DNA of 43,248 bases from Sedimentisphaerales bacterium (GTDB lineage: Bacteria; Planctomycetota; Phycisphaerae; Sedimentisphaerales; SM23-30), in assembly GCA_016934515.1 (NCBI GenBank), contig JAFGSR010000135.1, forward strand, positions 1 to 43,248, written 5' to 3'. This document shows, piece after piece, positions 17,187 through 25,109 of the stretch (position 1 is the stretch's first letter; each line of letters begins with the position of its first letter). Position numbers and translations under genes: made by a program. The notes below the pieces were generated by a model. The model was given only the letters and a program-made list of their open reading frames with translations, was not told the origin of the DNA and did no database searches.

Positions 17187-18164
17187 TTAGTTGAATTCGC
17201 GGCATTTGTAAACGGGTGCTTCGATTGCTCTGACGTAATTGGTCCAGTCGGTGTTGCCGGGGTCTTTGTTGATTTCGGCCAGGGTCAGGGCGATTTTGGA
17301 ATCGAGGTTGTCGATGTAATGAACGGCGAAGGCTTCGGGCATGGCGGGCAGGACGGGGCAGCCATATTCGCGGATGCCGTGGTGGGAGATGACGATGTGG
17401 ATGAGACAGTCTTTTAATTTTTTGGGAAATTTTTCGGTGGAGCTTTGGTCGAGTTGGCGGATTTTTTCTTCGATGAGCAGGGCACCTTTGACAATATGGC
17501 CCAGGAGGCGGCCTTGATCGCTGTATTTGAAGCTGATGTCGTAATCGAGTTCGGTGGTTTTGCCGATGTCGTGCAGAAAGATGGCAGTGAGGACCAGATC
17601 GGCATTGAGTTCGAGGTAGTGAGGAAGAATTCGGCAGGCCAGGTCGAGCATAGACAGGGTGTGTTCGAGCAGTCCGCCCAGGTAGGCGTGATGCAGGGCG
17701 ATAGCGGCGGGGGCCTGTTTGAACTGTTTCATCAGTTCCTGATCGTCGAGGAAAACCTGGGCGAGGCGTGCCAGGTGGGGGTTCTGGATGTCGGCGAGGA
17801 TGGTTTTTAGGCGGTCGAACATCTGGTCGGGATTTTTTTCGGTCTGGGGCAGGAAATCGGCCAGGTTTACTTCATCGATATCGACCGGTCGGATGGCATC
17901 GAAAACGATTTGCAAAGCACCCTGGTAATTTTCGACGCGGCCCTTGATGCGTACGAAGCCTTCCTGGGGCAGGGATTTGAAGATGGCTTCTGAGGCTTGC
18001 CACATACGTCCGTTGAGTTTTCCGGTGCTGTCACTGAGGAATGCGGCGATGTAATAATCACCGCGGGTAGTGCTACGCAGTTGCGGTTGGGAAATCAGAA
18101 AAACCTGGTTCACCTGTTCGGCATGGTTGAGTTGAGCTATTGGTCGGCGTTCGTTGTCGGCCAT
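17187..18164 (-). CDS. OB-fold plus HD-domain protein (YhaM-like 3'-5' exoribonuclease)
   Basis: A 325-residue cytosolic protein with the YhaM architecture. An N-terminal OB-fold nucleic-acid-binding domain covers about 15-100 (YYIAAFLSDSTGKLNGRMW, GFVRIKGRVENYQGALQI). An HD phosphohydrolase domain spans about 155-290, with metal residues in GGLLEHTLSM, AIFLHDIGKTTEL and VISHHG. Homologues degrade RNA or single-stranded DNA from the 3' end using divalent metal. Length is close to the family value of about 310-325. AAGGA lies about nine bases upstream of the ATG. It is followed directly by the lipoprotein LOG gene, an odd pairing of a cytosolic nuclease with an exported nucleotide-processing-type protein. 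Confidence 0.88.
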   Translation of the reverse strand: MADNERRPIAQLNHAEQVNQVFLISQPQLRSTTRGDYYIAAFLSDSTGKLNGRMWQASEAIFKSLPQEGFVRIKGRVENYQGALQIVFDAIRPVDIDEVNLADFLPQTEKNPDQMFDRLKTILADIQNPHLARLAQVFLDDQELMKQFKQAPAAIALHHAYLGGLLEHTLSMLDLACRILPHYLELNADLVLTAIFLHDIGKTTELDYDISFKYSDQGRLLGHIVKGALLIEEKIRQLDQSSTEKFPKKLKDCLIHIVISHHGIREYGCPVLPAMPEAFAVHYIDNLDSKIALTLAEINKDPGNTDWTNYVRAIEAPVYKCREFN

Positions 18165-18378
18165 GAAAAAAATCCTTTTTTTAGCAAGTTCAATATTGAC
18201 GTTAAGATTTCGGAAAATCAGCGATGAGGTTAATTTACCAGTATTATGCGGCGTTTTGAAGGTTTAATTTAGAGCACGATAATATTTGCGGCAGGAATTG
18301 TCGGATTTATCGGCGTAAATCTTAGCTGGGCAAGAAGTTGCATTAGTTTTAACATAACCTGTTGTCAGCAAAGATGTT

Positions 18379-18408
18379 TTGACAAAAAAGGGTTATTTGT
18401 GATAGAAT
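18379..18408 (+). promoter_or_regulatory. Near-consensus promoter abutting the start codon
   Basis: TTGACA (18379-18384), an 18-base spacer and TAGAAT (18403-18408). Counting seven bases past the -10 box, transcription would begin at or next to the ATG at 18415, giving a leaderless mRNA. The bases before the ATG (GGGGTT) are a poor ribosome site at the wrong distance. Confidence 0.6.
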
Positions 18409-18414
18409 GGGGTT

Positions 18415-19134
18415 ATGGATGCGGGAGAAGACAAAGGTAAAAGTACGGTAGGGCTGGACGCGTTTCGCTGCGATGCTATTTTGATCGTGGGGGACCAGGA
18501 TCGGCTGAAGCAATTGGCGGGGCTGGTTGTTCAGTCTGCTTTGACGGACGGGGACAGCACGACCAAGGTAATTTTCTGCGCGGATGTTTATGAGGCTGCG
18601 GCGGAGATGGTTGAGCAATGGCGGGCAGGCAGGAGGCTGCTGTTGTGTGTTATGGTGGATTACCTGCGTAGTCAGGAGATGCGTATTTTTGCCAGTGGGG
18701 TGAGGATTAACGGGGTAAGCACAGTAGCGTTTTCGGTATTTGACAACCGTGCAAAGTTGATCCAGGCTCAATCGTTGGGTGCTGATGAGATTTATCTTGA
18801 TTTGGATCAGTTGCAGGTGCGCCTGGAAGCTGTTCTGGTGGAGTGGTCTCAACCTGGGCCGGTGAATATGGAAATGGTGAATTTGGAATCGGCGAGTTTG
18901 GAAGTTTGCAAATCTGAATCACGGCAACAGGATCGGAAAATCGTCGATCCAATAATTAACGAAATAACCAATCGTGATATTGCTTCGGCTAAAAACGCTC
19001 CGGAGGACTTGCCCCCGAGTCAACAGATGCCGATGGAAGTCAGGAAAATCACGAAAAAATCAACTTCCAGGTCGATTGATGAACCGTTGCTTAGCCGGGA
19101 AGAACTGGATGCCTTGTTGGGTAACGGGAATTGA
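18415..19134 (+). CDS. Pseudo-receiver-like protein with a C-terminal FliM-like motif
   Basis: A 239-residue protein with no family I can name. Residues 18-150 follow a receiver-like alternation: ILIVGDQDRLKQLAGL, LLLCVMVDYLRSQEM, VSTVAFSVFDNRAKLI and ADEIYLDLDQLQVRL. The usual Lys near the end is not evident, so phosphorylation is doubtful. A long polar linker (about 155-220) leads to LSREELDALL at 226-235, very close to the LSQDEIDALL peptide with which FliM binds CheY-P. Here it is at the C-terminus instead of the N-terminus. The GGDEF gene follows after 21 bases, so the two are probably co-transcribed and may work together. The proposed start is supported by the promoter geometry, not by a ribosome site. 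Confidence 0.7.
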   Translation: MDAGEDKGKSTVGLDAFRCDAILIVGDQDRLKQLAGLVVQSALTDGDSTTKVIFCADVYEAAAEMVEQWRAGRRLLLCVMVDYLRSQEMRIFASGVRINGVSTVAFSVFDNRAKLIQAQSLGADEIYLDLDQLQVRLEAVLVEWSQPGPVNMEMVNLESASLEVCKSESRQQDRKIVDPIINEITNRDIASAKNAPEDLPPSQQMPMEVRKITKKSTSRSIDEPLLSREELDALLGNGN

Positions 19135-19155
19135 ACCGTTTGGTGCAATTGCAAA

Positions 19156-20622
19156 ATGAGAAATCAATCTGAAACAATCAGTGATTCTGGTCCGACCAGA
19201 ACCGAATCCATTCTGTTGTTGGGTGATGACGGTTCTCTGGCAGCGATGTTGCGCGAGCGGCTGGGTGGTTTTTCGTTGCGGTGTGTTGATAACGCTCTGG
19301 ACGGCATCATTAAGCTGGGTGAAACACCCGCGGAAATAATTTTGCTGAACGCGGCACGGCTGGGCAATCGGACGGCAGAAGCGGTTCGGGCGTTGCGTCG
19401 GGTATGTCGGTCGGCAAGAATATTCACTTACGGTGAACCTTACTGCGAAAACCACGCCCGAAGCGGATTAAAAGCGGGTGCGGATGATTATTTTATTTGG
19501 CCCATTTCATCGGGTCAGTTGTTGAAATTGTTTCGGGCTGATGTTTCCGGCGCGAGGGTGGATTCTGCTCGCGATGGTGCAGTTTTGCGCCGTACCAGTG
19601 ACGCGGAATCGGCTGATTGTGTTGTTGCTGAAGCTATCGACGGCCGAATGAGCAGGCTGCTGGGTAAGTATCATGAACTGGCACGTTTGATTCCCCGGGG
19701 CAAAGCGGTGCTGTTGGAGCAGGGTCGGATGATTTTAGCTGAGGCTTTGGGGCTGGAGCGGATGCAAATCCTGTCGGGGGATTCAATAGAAAATCCAATG
19801 CCGGATTCACCGGGTTGCATGGTTATTCTGCAGGGTCCTGCGGGTGTGGAGGGGAAAATGATCCTGGGTCCAAGGGAAAAACTGGATGAGGCAACCTTGG
19901 CGATGGCCCGGCAGGCGGGCGAGTTTATCGGGACTTTTTTATATCTGGCCCGGCGTGACGAAAGCCTGAAGCAATTAGCTATCGTTGACGAACTGACGGG
20001 AGCTTACAACCGCCGTTATCTGGAATACTTCATGCGACAAATCATCGAACAAAGTCATCACCGGCATACGGATGTGACGCTGTTGATTTTTGATATTGAT
20101 GAATTTAAGCATTTCAATGACACTTACGGCCACAACGCCGGGGACGAGATTCTCTTCCAGGCAACCAGGTTAATGCAGCGGTGCTGCCGAACACATGATG
20201 TTGTGGCCCGGATAGGTGGTGATGAATTTGCGGTGCTGTTTTGGGACTCCGGTCAGTCGCGGCAGCGGTACAAGAGTCCGCGGAAAAATTCTACGGTTCC
20301 GACGGCGGTGAAATTAGCCCAATTTATCGAGACGCCCACTGAAGATTCGACTCCGGCAACCAATGAAAAGCCCCCGCGTAGTCACCCGGAACTGGCGATG
20401 TTCCTGAGTAATCGTTTTCGGCGGATTCTGCGAGCCAGCGATTTCAGTTCGCTGGGTCCTGAAGCCCGGGGCAAACTAACCATCAGCGGCGGCGTGGCGA
20501 GTTTCCCGTGGGACGGTAACACGGCTGAGGAGCTGATGTTCAAAGCTGACGAAGCTTTGCTCAGTGCCAAACGTAGTGGAAAAAACCGTATCTATCTGGT
20601 CGGTCGGCCGGAAACGGGATAA
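19156..20622 (+). CDS. Diguanylate cyclase with degenerate receiver domain
   Basis: A 488-residue cytosolic enzyme that should make cyclic-di-GMP from two GTP. An N-terminal receiver-like domain (about 17-130, SILLLGDDGS to KAGADDYFIWPIS) has NAARLG where the phospho-acceptor Asp is expected. A GAF-like middle region (about 175-275) follows. The GGDEF domain starts near 278 (LAIVDELTGAYNRRYLEYF). The active-site motif GGDEF is intact at 354-358, and the inhibitory I-site RTHD (345-348) is at the correct five-residue spacing, so product feedback is expected. A Pro- and Ser-rich insertion of about 45 residues follows the active-site strand, before the SGGVASFP strand. It lies 21 bases after the pseudo-receiver gene. 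No good Shine-Dalgarno sequence precedes the ATG, suggesting coupling to the upstream gene. Confidence 0.92.
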   Translation: MRNQSETISDSGPTRTESILLLGDDGSLAAMLRERLGGFSLRCVDNALDGIIKLGETPAEIILLNAARLGNRTAEAVRALRRVCRSARIFTYGEPYCENHARSGLKAGADDYFIWPISSGQLLKLFRADVSGARVDSARDGAVLRRTSDAESADCVVAEAIDGRMSRLLGKYHELARLIPRGKAVLLEQGRMILAEALGLERMQILSGDSIENPMPDSPGCMVILQGPAGVEGKMILGPREKLDEATLAMARQAGEFIGTFLYLARRDESLKQLAIVDELTGAYNRRYLEYFMRQIIEQSHHRHTDVTLLIFDIDEFKHFNDTYGHNAGDEILFQATRLMQRCCRTHDVVARIGGDEFAVLFWDSGQSRQRYKSPRKNSTVPTAVKLAQFIETPTEDSTPATNEKPPRSHPELAMFLSNRFRRILRASDFSSLGPEARGKLTISGGVASFPWDGNTAEELMFKADEALLSAKRSGKNRIYLVGRPETG

Positions 20623-20655
20623 GGCACGTCGATCAGTGGTCTTTTTTCATTTGTT

Positions 20656-20684
20656 TTGCAAAACTTCTCTGCTCCTGCTATGGT
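20656..20684 (+). promoter_or_regulatory. Extended -10 promoter with almost no leader
   Basis: TTGCAA (20656-20661), 17 bases, then TATGGT (20679-20684) with a TG one base before it (extended -10). The ATG is 12 bases past the -10 box, so the transcript would carry about six untranslated bases and no ribosome site. Confidence 0.5.
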
Positions 20685-20696
20685 ATCAAGATATTT

Positions 20697-21257
20697 ATGG
20701 CACAGATTAAACCGCCACAACAAGTTAAGTTGATCGTGGGGATGTTGAGTCAGTTGGAAGAACTCTTTACAGCTGCTGAGTTGGAAATGTTCGTCCGGTG
20801 GGGGCCTATTGATATTTACAGCCAGGTTATGGAGTTTGATTTTACTCGCTATTACAAAAAGCAGATGGGTGACAGTCTCTTACGTAAATTTGTCAGTTTT
20901 GCTGAGTTGATTGATCCTGCTGATTTAGCAACGGCAAAACATCAAAGCAACGCCTTGGAAAGCGCGTTGGCCCAGACTAATATTGGGCGGGAATTGGGGG
21001 TTGAGCGGCCGATAAATTTGGACCCCGGTTATATTGAGCCGAGCAAGCTGGTTTTGGCATCAACAAAAAATTATTCTCATCGTATATATATAGGTGAGTC
21101 GATTTATGCCGAGTGTACGCTGCAGTTTCACCAGGGAAAATGGGAAAGTTGGCCCTTTACTTACCCTGATTACGGCAGCGGAAAATACGATGAATTTTTG
21201 AGCGCGGTACGAGAAAAATTACTGGAGCAGCAATCATCGCAGAAACCAAATACATAG
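20697..21257 (+). CDS. DUF4416 family protein
   Basis: A 186-residue cytosolic protein with the full DUF4416 pattern: KLIVGMLSQ at the start, FDFTRYYKKQMGDSLLRKFV, INLDPGYIEPSKLVLASTKN and TYPDY near the end. The family is found in Planctomycetota, Thermotogota and other deep lineages and has no known function. Length is normal. The 3' end overlaps the probable start of the next gene, so the two are likely translationally coupled and may act in the same envelope polysaccharide pathway, but that is inference. Confidence 0.9.
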   Translation: MAQIKPPQQVKLIVGMLSQLEELFTAAELEMFVRWGPIDIYSQVMEFDFTRYYKKQMGDSLLRKFVSFAELIDPADLATAKHQSNALESALAQTNIGRELGVERPINLDPGYIEPSKLVLASTKNYSHRIYIGESIYAECTLQFHQGKWESWPFTYPDYGSGKYDEFLSAVREKLLEQQSSQKPNT

Positions 21258-22330
21258 CTATTCTGATAGTCGCGTCTTTTTTGGGTTCGGTGGTCATGAC
21301 CATGCTGGTTCGTCGCTGGGCACTGAAGTTGGGTTTTGTCGATCAACCCGGTCAGCGGAAAATTCATGTTAATCCCATCCCACTGGGCGGCGGCATTGTG
21401 ATTTTCTGGATTACGATGGCTCCGATTCTGGCGGTTCTCGGCTTTGCTTTATGGTGCGACAGGTGTGGTTGTCCGGCTTGGCTGCCGGAGGCAATCGGAC
21501 AACACATTGCGGGTTTGTGTAGCCGGGCGCCTATGGCAGGGGTGCTGGTGCTGTCGGGTGCCCTTTTGCATGTGATGGGTCTTATCGACGACAAAAAAGC
21601 GTTGGGCCCCTGGATTAAGCTGGTGGTTCAGTTGACAGTCGCGGCACTACTAGCGACTATCGGTGGGATGCGGTTCAGCTTTTTCATTCCGAACGCGATA
21701 GTTACTATGCTATTGTCGATGGTGTGGATCGTGGTGATTATCAACGCGTTTAATTTTCTGGACAATATGGACGGGCTGTCGGCGGGAATAGCAATGATCT
21801 GTGCGATCATAATTCTCTCGGCGGCTCTGAGCAGCGGTCAGGTTTTTGTGGGCGGTTTGCTGGCGCTGTTGATTGGAGCATTGGCGGGTTTTCTGGTTTT
21901 CAACTTTGCCCCGGCTCGAATTTTCATGGGTGATTCCGGCAGTTTACTGGTGGGGATGTTGATCGCGGTGGCTACGATCCGCACGACTTATTATCATGAA
22001 TCCGCCCAAAGCGGTTTTTGGTATTCCGCATTTATTCCGGTGGTGGTGCTGGCGGTACCGCTTTACGATTTTATCAGTGTTACGTTGCTGCGTCTCTCAC
22101 AGGGGGCCAGTCCCTTTGTGGGTGACAAGCAGCATTTTTCTCATCGGCTGGTCAAGCGGGGCATGTCGCACCGCCAGGCGGTTTTGACTATTTACCTGGC
22201 CACCGCCGGGTGCGGTTTGGGAGCAACTTTTCTTCATCAGCTTTCACAAACCGGCGCTATCCTGGTTTTTATCCAGACGGTGTTGATTGTGCTGATTATC
22301 GCTATTCTGGAACAGCCGGACAAAAGCTGA
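21236..22330 (+). CDS. WecA/MraY-type undecaprenyl-phosphate sugar-1-phosphate transferase
   Basis: A polytopic membrane enzyme that transfers a sugar-1-phosphate from a UDP-sugar to undecaprenyl phosphate, the first step of a surface glycan. Visible motifs are GFVDQPGQRKIHVNPIPLGGG, GLIDDKKALGP (Asp pair for metal), NAFNFLDNMDGLSAG (second Asp-rich loop), FMGDSGSLLVG and HFSHRLVKRGMS (the HxxR-like loop). About ten to eleven helices fit the family. The first conventional in-frame start (TTG, 21281) would cut the first helix to ten residues. The open frame continues upstream and supplies KYIAILIVASFLGSVV, a proper helix. No ATG, GTG or TTG lies there, but ATC at 21236 stands eight bases after GGAG. 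I propose that start, giving 364 residues. It overlaps the DUF4416 gene by 22 bases. Confidence 0.88.
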   Translation: MAETKYIAILIVASFLGSVVMTMLVRRWALKLGFVDQPGQRKIHVNPIPLGGGIVIFWITMAPILAVLGFALWCDRCGCPAWLPEAIGQHIAGLCSRAPMAGVLVLSGALLHVMGLIDDKKALGPWIKLVVQLTVAALLATIGGMRFSFFIPNAIVTMLLSMVWIVVIINAFNFLDNMDGLSAGIAMICAIIILSAALSSGQVFVGGLLALLIGALAGFLVFNFAPARIFMGDSGSLLVGMLIAVATIRTTYYHESAQSGFWYSAFIPVVVLAVPLYDFISVTLLRLSQGASPFVGDKQHFSHRLVKRGMSHRQAVLTIYLATAGCGLGATFLHQLSQTGAILVFIQTVLIVLIIAILEQPDKS

Positions 22331-22379
22331 ATGTTTCCGCGAAAATTTTGCTTTGAAAGACGTCTAATCTTACTTAAAT

Positions 22380-24956
22380 ATGACCGCTCAACTTCAACAA
22401 AACGAGAGTGCTGAAAAGCTGTGGATTCGGCTGGTTGATATGGTGCTGCTGATATTTTGTGCAGTAGTGATTGCCGGTCGCTGTCAGATCAACGAAGCGT
22501 TCCCTTTTAATCGTATGTTGACCGGCTCGGCGGTAAATGTTGATATTGCTCAGGGGGAAACCGTGAGCATGGTGGTTTTTTCCGGGCTGATTTGGCTGGC
22601 GGGATTGGTATGGCTGCTCAGTCACCTGTCACAGGGGTCGTTTGGTTGGTGCAAGACTTCTCTGGTTATTCCACTGGTATTGTTTTCAGTTGCCGCGGTA
22701 ATTTCCACAATGGCGGCTTCCAATCAACATAAAGCGCTGGTATCCAGTTGTGTCTTGCTTAGTCAGATGATTCTGGCAATGCTGCTGGTGCAGTTACTGA
22801 ACAGCCCGGCCAAACAACGACTGCTGCTTTGCGTGGTGGTGGCAACCGGAGTTACGGTGGCCTATCGATGCCTGGAGCAATTTATTTACGACATGCCGGC
22901 AATGATGGAAGATTTTGCGAGAAATCCCAACGCGGTTTTGGCCACCCAGGGGATCGAACCGGGCAGTTACGAAGCGGCTAATTTTGCCGGGCGAATTGCC
23001 AGCGGTGACATTGGTGGTTTTTTTGCCATCAGCAACACCGTGGCGGCGTTTTTTATCCTGTCGATCATGGCCAGTGTGGCTTTGCTGCTGGACGGCTTCA
23101 AACGCAAAATGACTCAGTGGCAATGGCTGTCCGCTTTTGCTTTGGTGGTGTTTATTTTGTTACAGATAGCGGCGCTTTTCATTATCAGAAGCAAGGGCGG
23201 CATTGTCGGCTGTTTGTTTGCGATGGGGCTGATGGGTTTGTTATGGTTCGGGCGAAAGTTTTTTTGTAAACACCGAAACGTGGTTATTGCCGGGGTAGTT
23301 GTTCTGATTGCGCTGACTATCACAACAATCGCGATGTATGGGTCAAAATACGGTCGATTGCCGACCCTTTCCATGTGGGTGCGTTGGCAATACTGGCAGG
23401 GTGCCGCCCAAATGATTGCCGATCATTGGTTCACCGGTGTTGGCGGGGAAAACTTTGCCACTTACTATCGCCACTATGTCGATGCAGCGGCACCGGAAGT
23501 TGTCGCTGATCCGCACTGTTTTTTCCTGGCTTTATGGAGTCAGTGGGGATTGTTGGCGTTAATCGGTCTGGTGGTCGCGATATTGGCAATTTGTTTTCGC
23601 TTAACACGGCGGCCGCAAGTTGATTCTACAATCAGGAAATGGGCTGCTACTGATTTGGCAAATCAACAACCAAATCTCCCTTCCAAACCAAAATCCGCAT
23701 CTTCAGCTATTCAAATGAACCCTTTCGCCTGGGCACCATCACCGTTGATAATCACTGTCTGGGCGGTGTTGGTGCTGATTGGCATTGTTTTGATCAGGCT
23801 GGGGGTCAGTGAATTTGCAGGGGTAAGCGAAATTGATCGCCGCAGCGTTTTTATCATCTCTTTCGCTATGCCGGCTGCGATATGGCTGGGAGCTTTTTTA
23901 ATGAGTTCGATTATTCTGGGCACTCTCGGAGGAATTCAATCGACAATTCCAAGCCATGCTGAGTCGAAAGTTCAAATCCATTCCGGCATTGCAATTTTGA
24001 TACTGAGTTGTGGAATCCTGGGATTTTTGCTGCACAACTGCATCGACTTCGCTATTTTTCATCCCGGCGTGGGCACGTTGTTTTTTGCTTTGATCGGGGT
24101 GGTTCTGGCAATTCGTCAGACCCGCCCATTGGGATCTTCACTAAGTCATCCCAACCAACATGATTCAGCGCTGCAACTGGGCAACAAACCATTGGCAAGA
24201 TGGTTGATGGCCCTGGCGGGGGTGTTAATTTTCGTTGTTTTACTGATAAAAATTGTTGTACCAATCTGCCGATCTCAAAACCAGCTTGGGCAAGCGGAAA
24301 TCTTAGTCCGGCAGTCAAACTTCAGGGCAGAATCAGCCGGAAAATCTTCTGCTTATCCCATTGGTGACTCATCTGCGGAATATGAAACCAGATGGGTTCA
24401 AATATTGGAGAAGGCCCGCGATCAAGCTAATCTAGCTGCGGAAACCGACTCGCTAAATCCGGAGCCGACATATTTCTGCAGCAAAATTTCTATGCTGCTC
24501 TGGCTGAACTCCAATTGCAATAATCAAAGTTATTTCGAACAAACCCGGAAAGCTCTGGAGGAACTGATTAAGCGCAACCGTGCCGACCACAACGGTTATA
24601 AGTTTCTTAGTGAGTTCTATCTGTCCGCTGCCGGGAAAGGTGGTGACGAGGAAAAAAATTACGCCCAAAAGGCCCTGACAAATTCCCGGAAAGCCCTGGA
24701 GCGGTATCCGGTTAAATCTGAAATGCTTATTAGCCATGCTGATTTACTGATAACTTATGGACCGTTGCTACAACTGGAAAACTGGCGTGAACAAGCCATT
24801 GAATGTCTGCAAAAAGCCCTGGACAACGAAGAAGCTTTTTTACAGTTACAAAGACAAATGTACCCCCAACGTCAGCCGCTCATCCCCCGCCTATCCCCGG
24901 AAATAAAAAAGCTAGCCCAACAACAGTTGCTAAATCTCCAGAAAGAAAATTTCTGA
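22380..24956 (+). CDS. O-antigen ligase/polymerase-type membrane protein with TPR-like tail
   Basis: An 858-residue inner-membrane protein. About twelve hydrophobic helices fill residues 15-640. The Wzy_C signature region lies near 345-400: HWFTGVGGENFATYYRHY, then the large loop ending in ADPHCFFLALWSQWGLLALIG, where homologues bind the undecaprenyl-linked glycan. The tail from about 665 is soluble and helical with TPR-like repeats (ARDQANLAAETDSLNPEP, AQKALTNSRKALERYP, ECLQKALDNEEAF), as in planctomycete members of the family. It joins or polymerises surface polysaccharide made on the lipid carrier loaded by the preceding transferase, 49 bases upstream. It could be a polymerase instead of a ligase; sequence alone does not decide. 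Confidence 0.87.
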   Translation: MTAQLQQNESAEKLWIRLVDMVLLIFCAVVIAGRCQINEAFPFNRMLTGSAVNVDIAQGETVSMVVFSGLIWLAGLVWLLSHLSQGSFGWCKTSLVIPLVLFSVAAVISTMAASNQHKALVSSCVLLSQMILAMLLVQLLNSPAKQRLLLCVVVATGVTVAYRCLEQFIYDMPAMMEDFARNPNAVLATQGIEPGSYEAANFAGRIASGDIGGFFAISNTVAAFFILSIMASVALLLDGFKRKMTQWQWLSAFALVVFILLQIAALFIIRSKGGIVGCLFAMGLMGLLWFGRKFFCKHRNVVIAGVVVLIALTITTIAMYGSKYGRLPTLSMWVRWQYWQGAAQMIADHWFTGVGGENFATYYRHYVDAAAPEVVADPHCFFLALWSQWGLLALIGLVVAILAICFRLTRRPQVDSTIRKWAATDLANQQPNLPSKPKSASSAIQMNPFAWAPSPLIITVWAVLVLIGIVLIRLGVSEFAGVSEIDRRSVFIISFAMPAAIWLGAFLMSSIILGTLGGIQSTIPSHAESKVQIHSGIAILILSCGILGFLLHNCIDFAIFHPGVGTLFFALIGVVLAIRQTRPLGSSLSHPNQHDSALQLGNKPLARWLMALAGVLIFVVLLIKIVVPICRSQNQLGQAEILVRQSNFRAESAGKSSAYPIGDSSAEYETRWVQILEKARDQANLAAETDSLNPEPTYFCSKISMLLWLNSNCNNQSYFEQTRKALEELIKRNRADHNGYKFLSEFYLSAAGKGGDEEKNYAQKALTNSRKALERYPVKSEMLISHADLLITYGPLLQLENWREQAIECLQKALDNEEAFLQLQRQMYPQRQPLIPRLSPEIKKLAQQQLLNLQKENF

Positions 24957-25109
24957 TCCGAATCTAATAAAACCGCAACTTTTGCCGGACCACACCAGAT
25001 TTGTCGCAAAACCAGCTATCAGGTTTCTCTCTCTCCCAGGCCGATTGGTAAAGAAGTATTCTTTTCTAACTTTTCATGAGGCTTTCTCATCCAACCTGAG
25101 ACATGCCAT

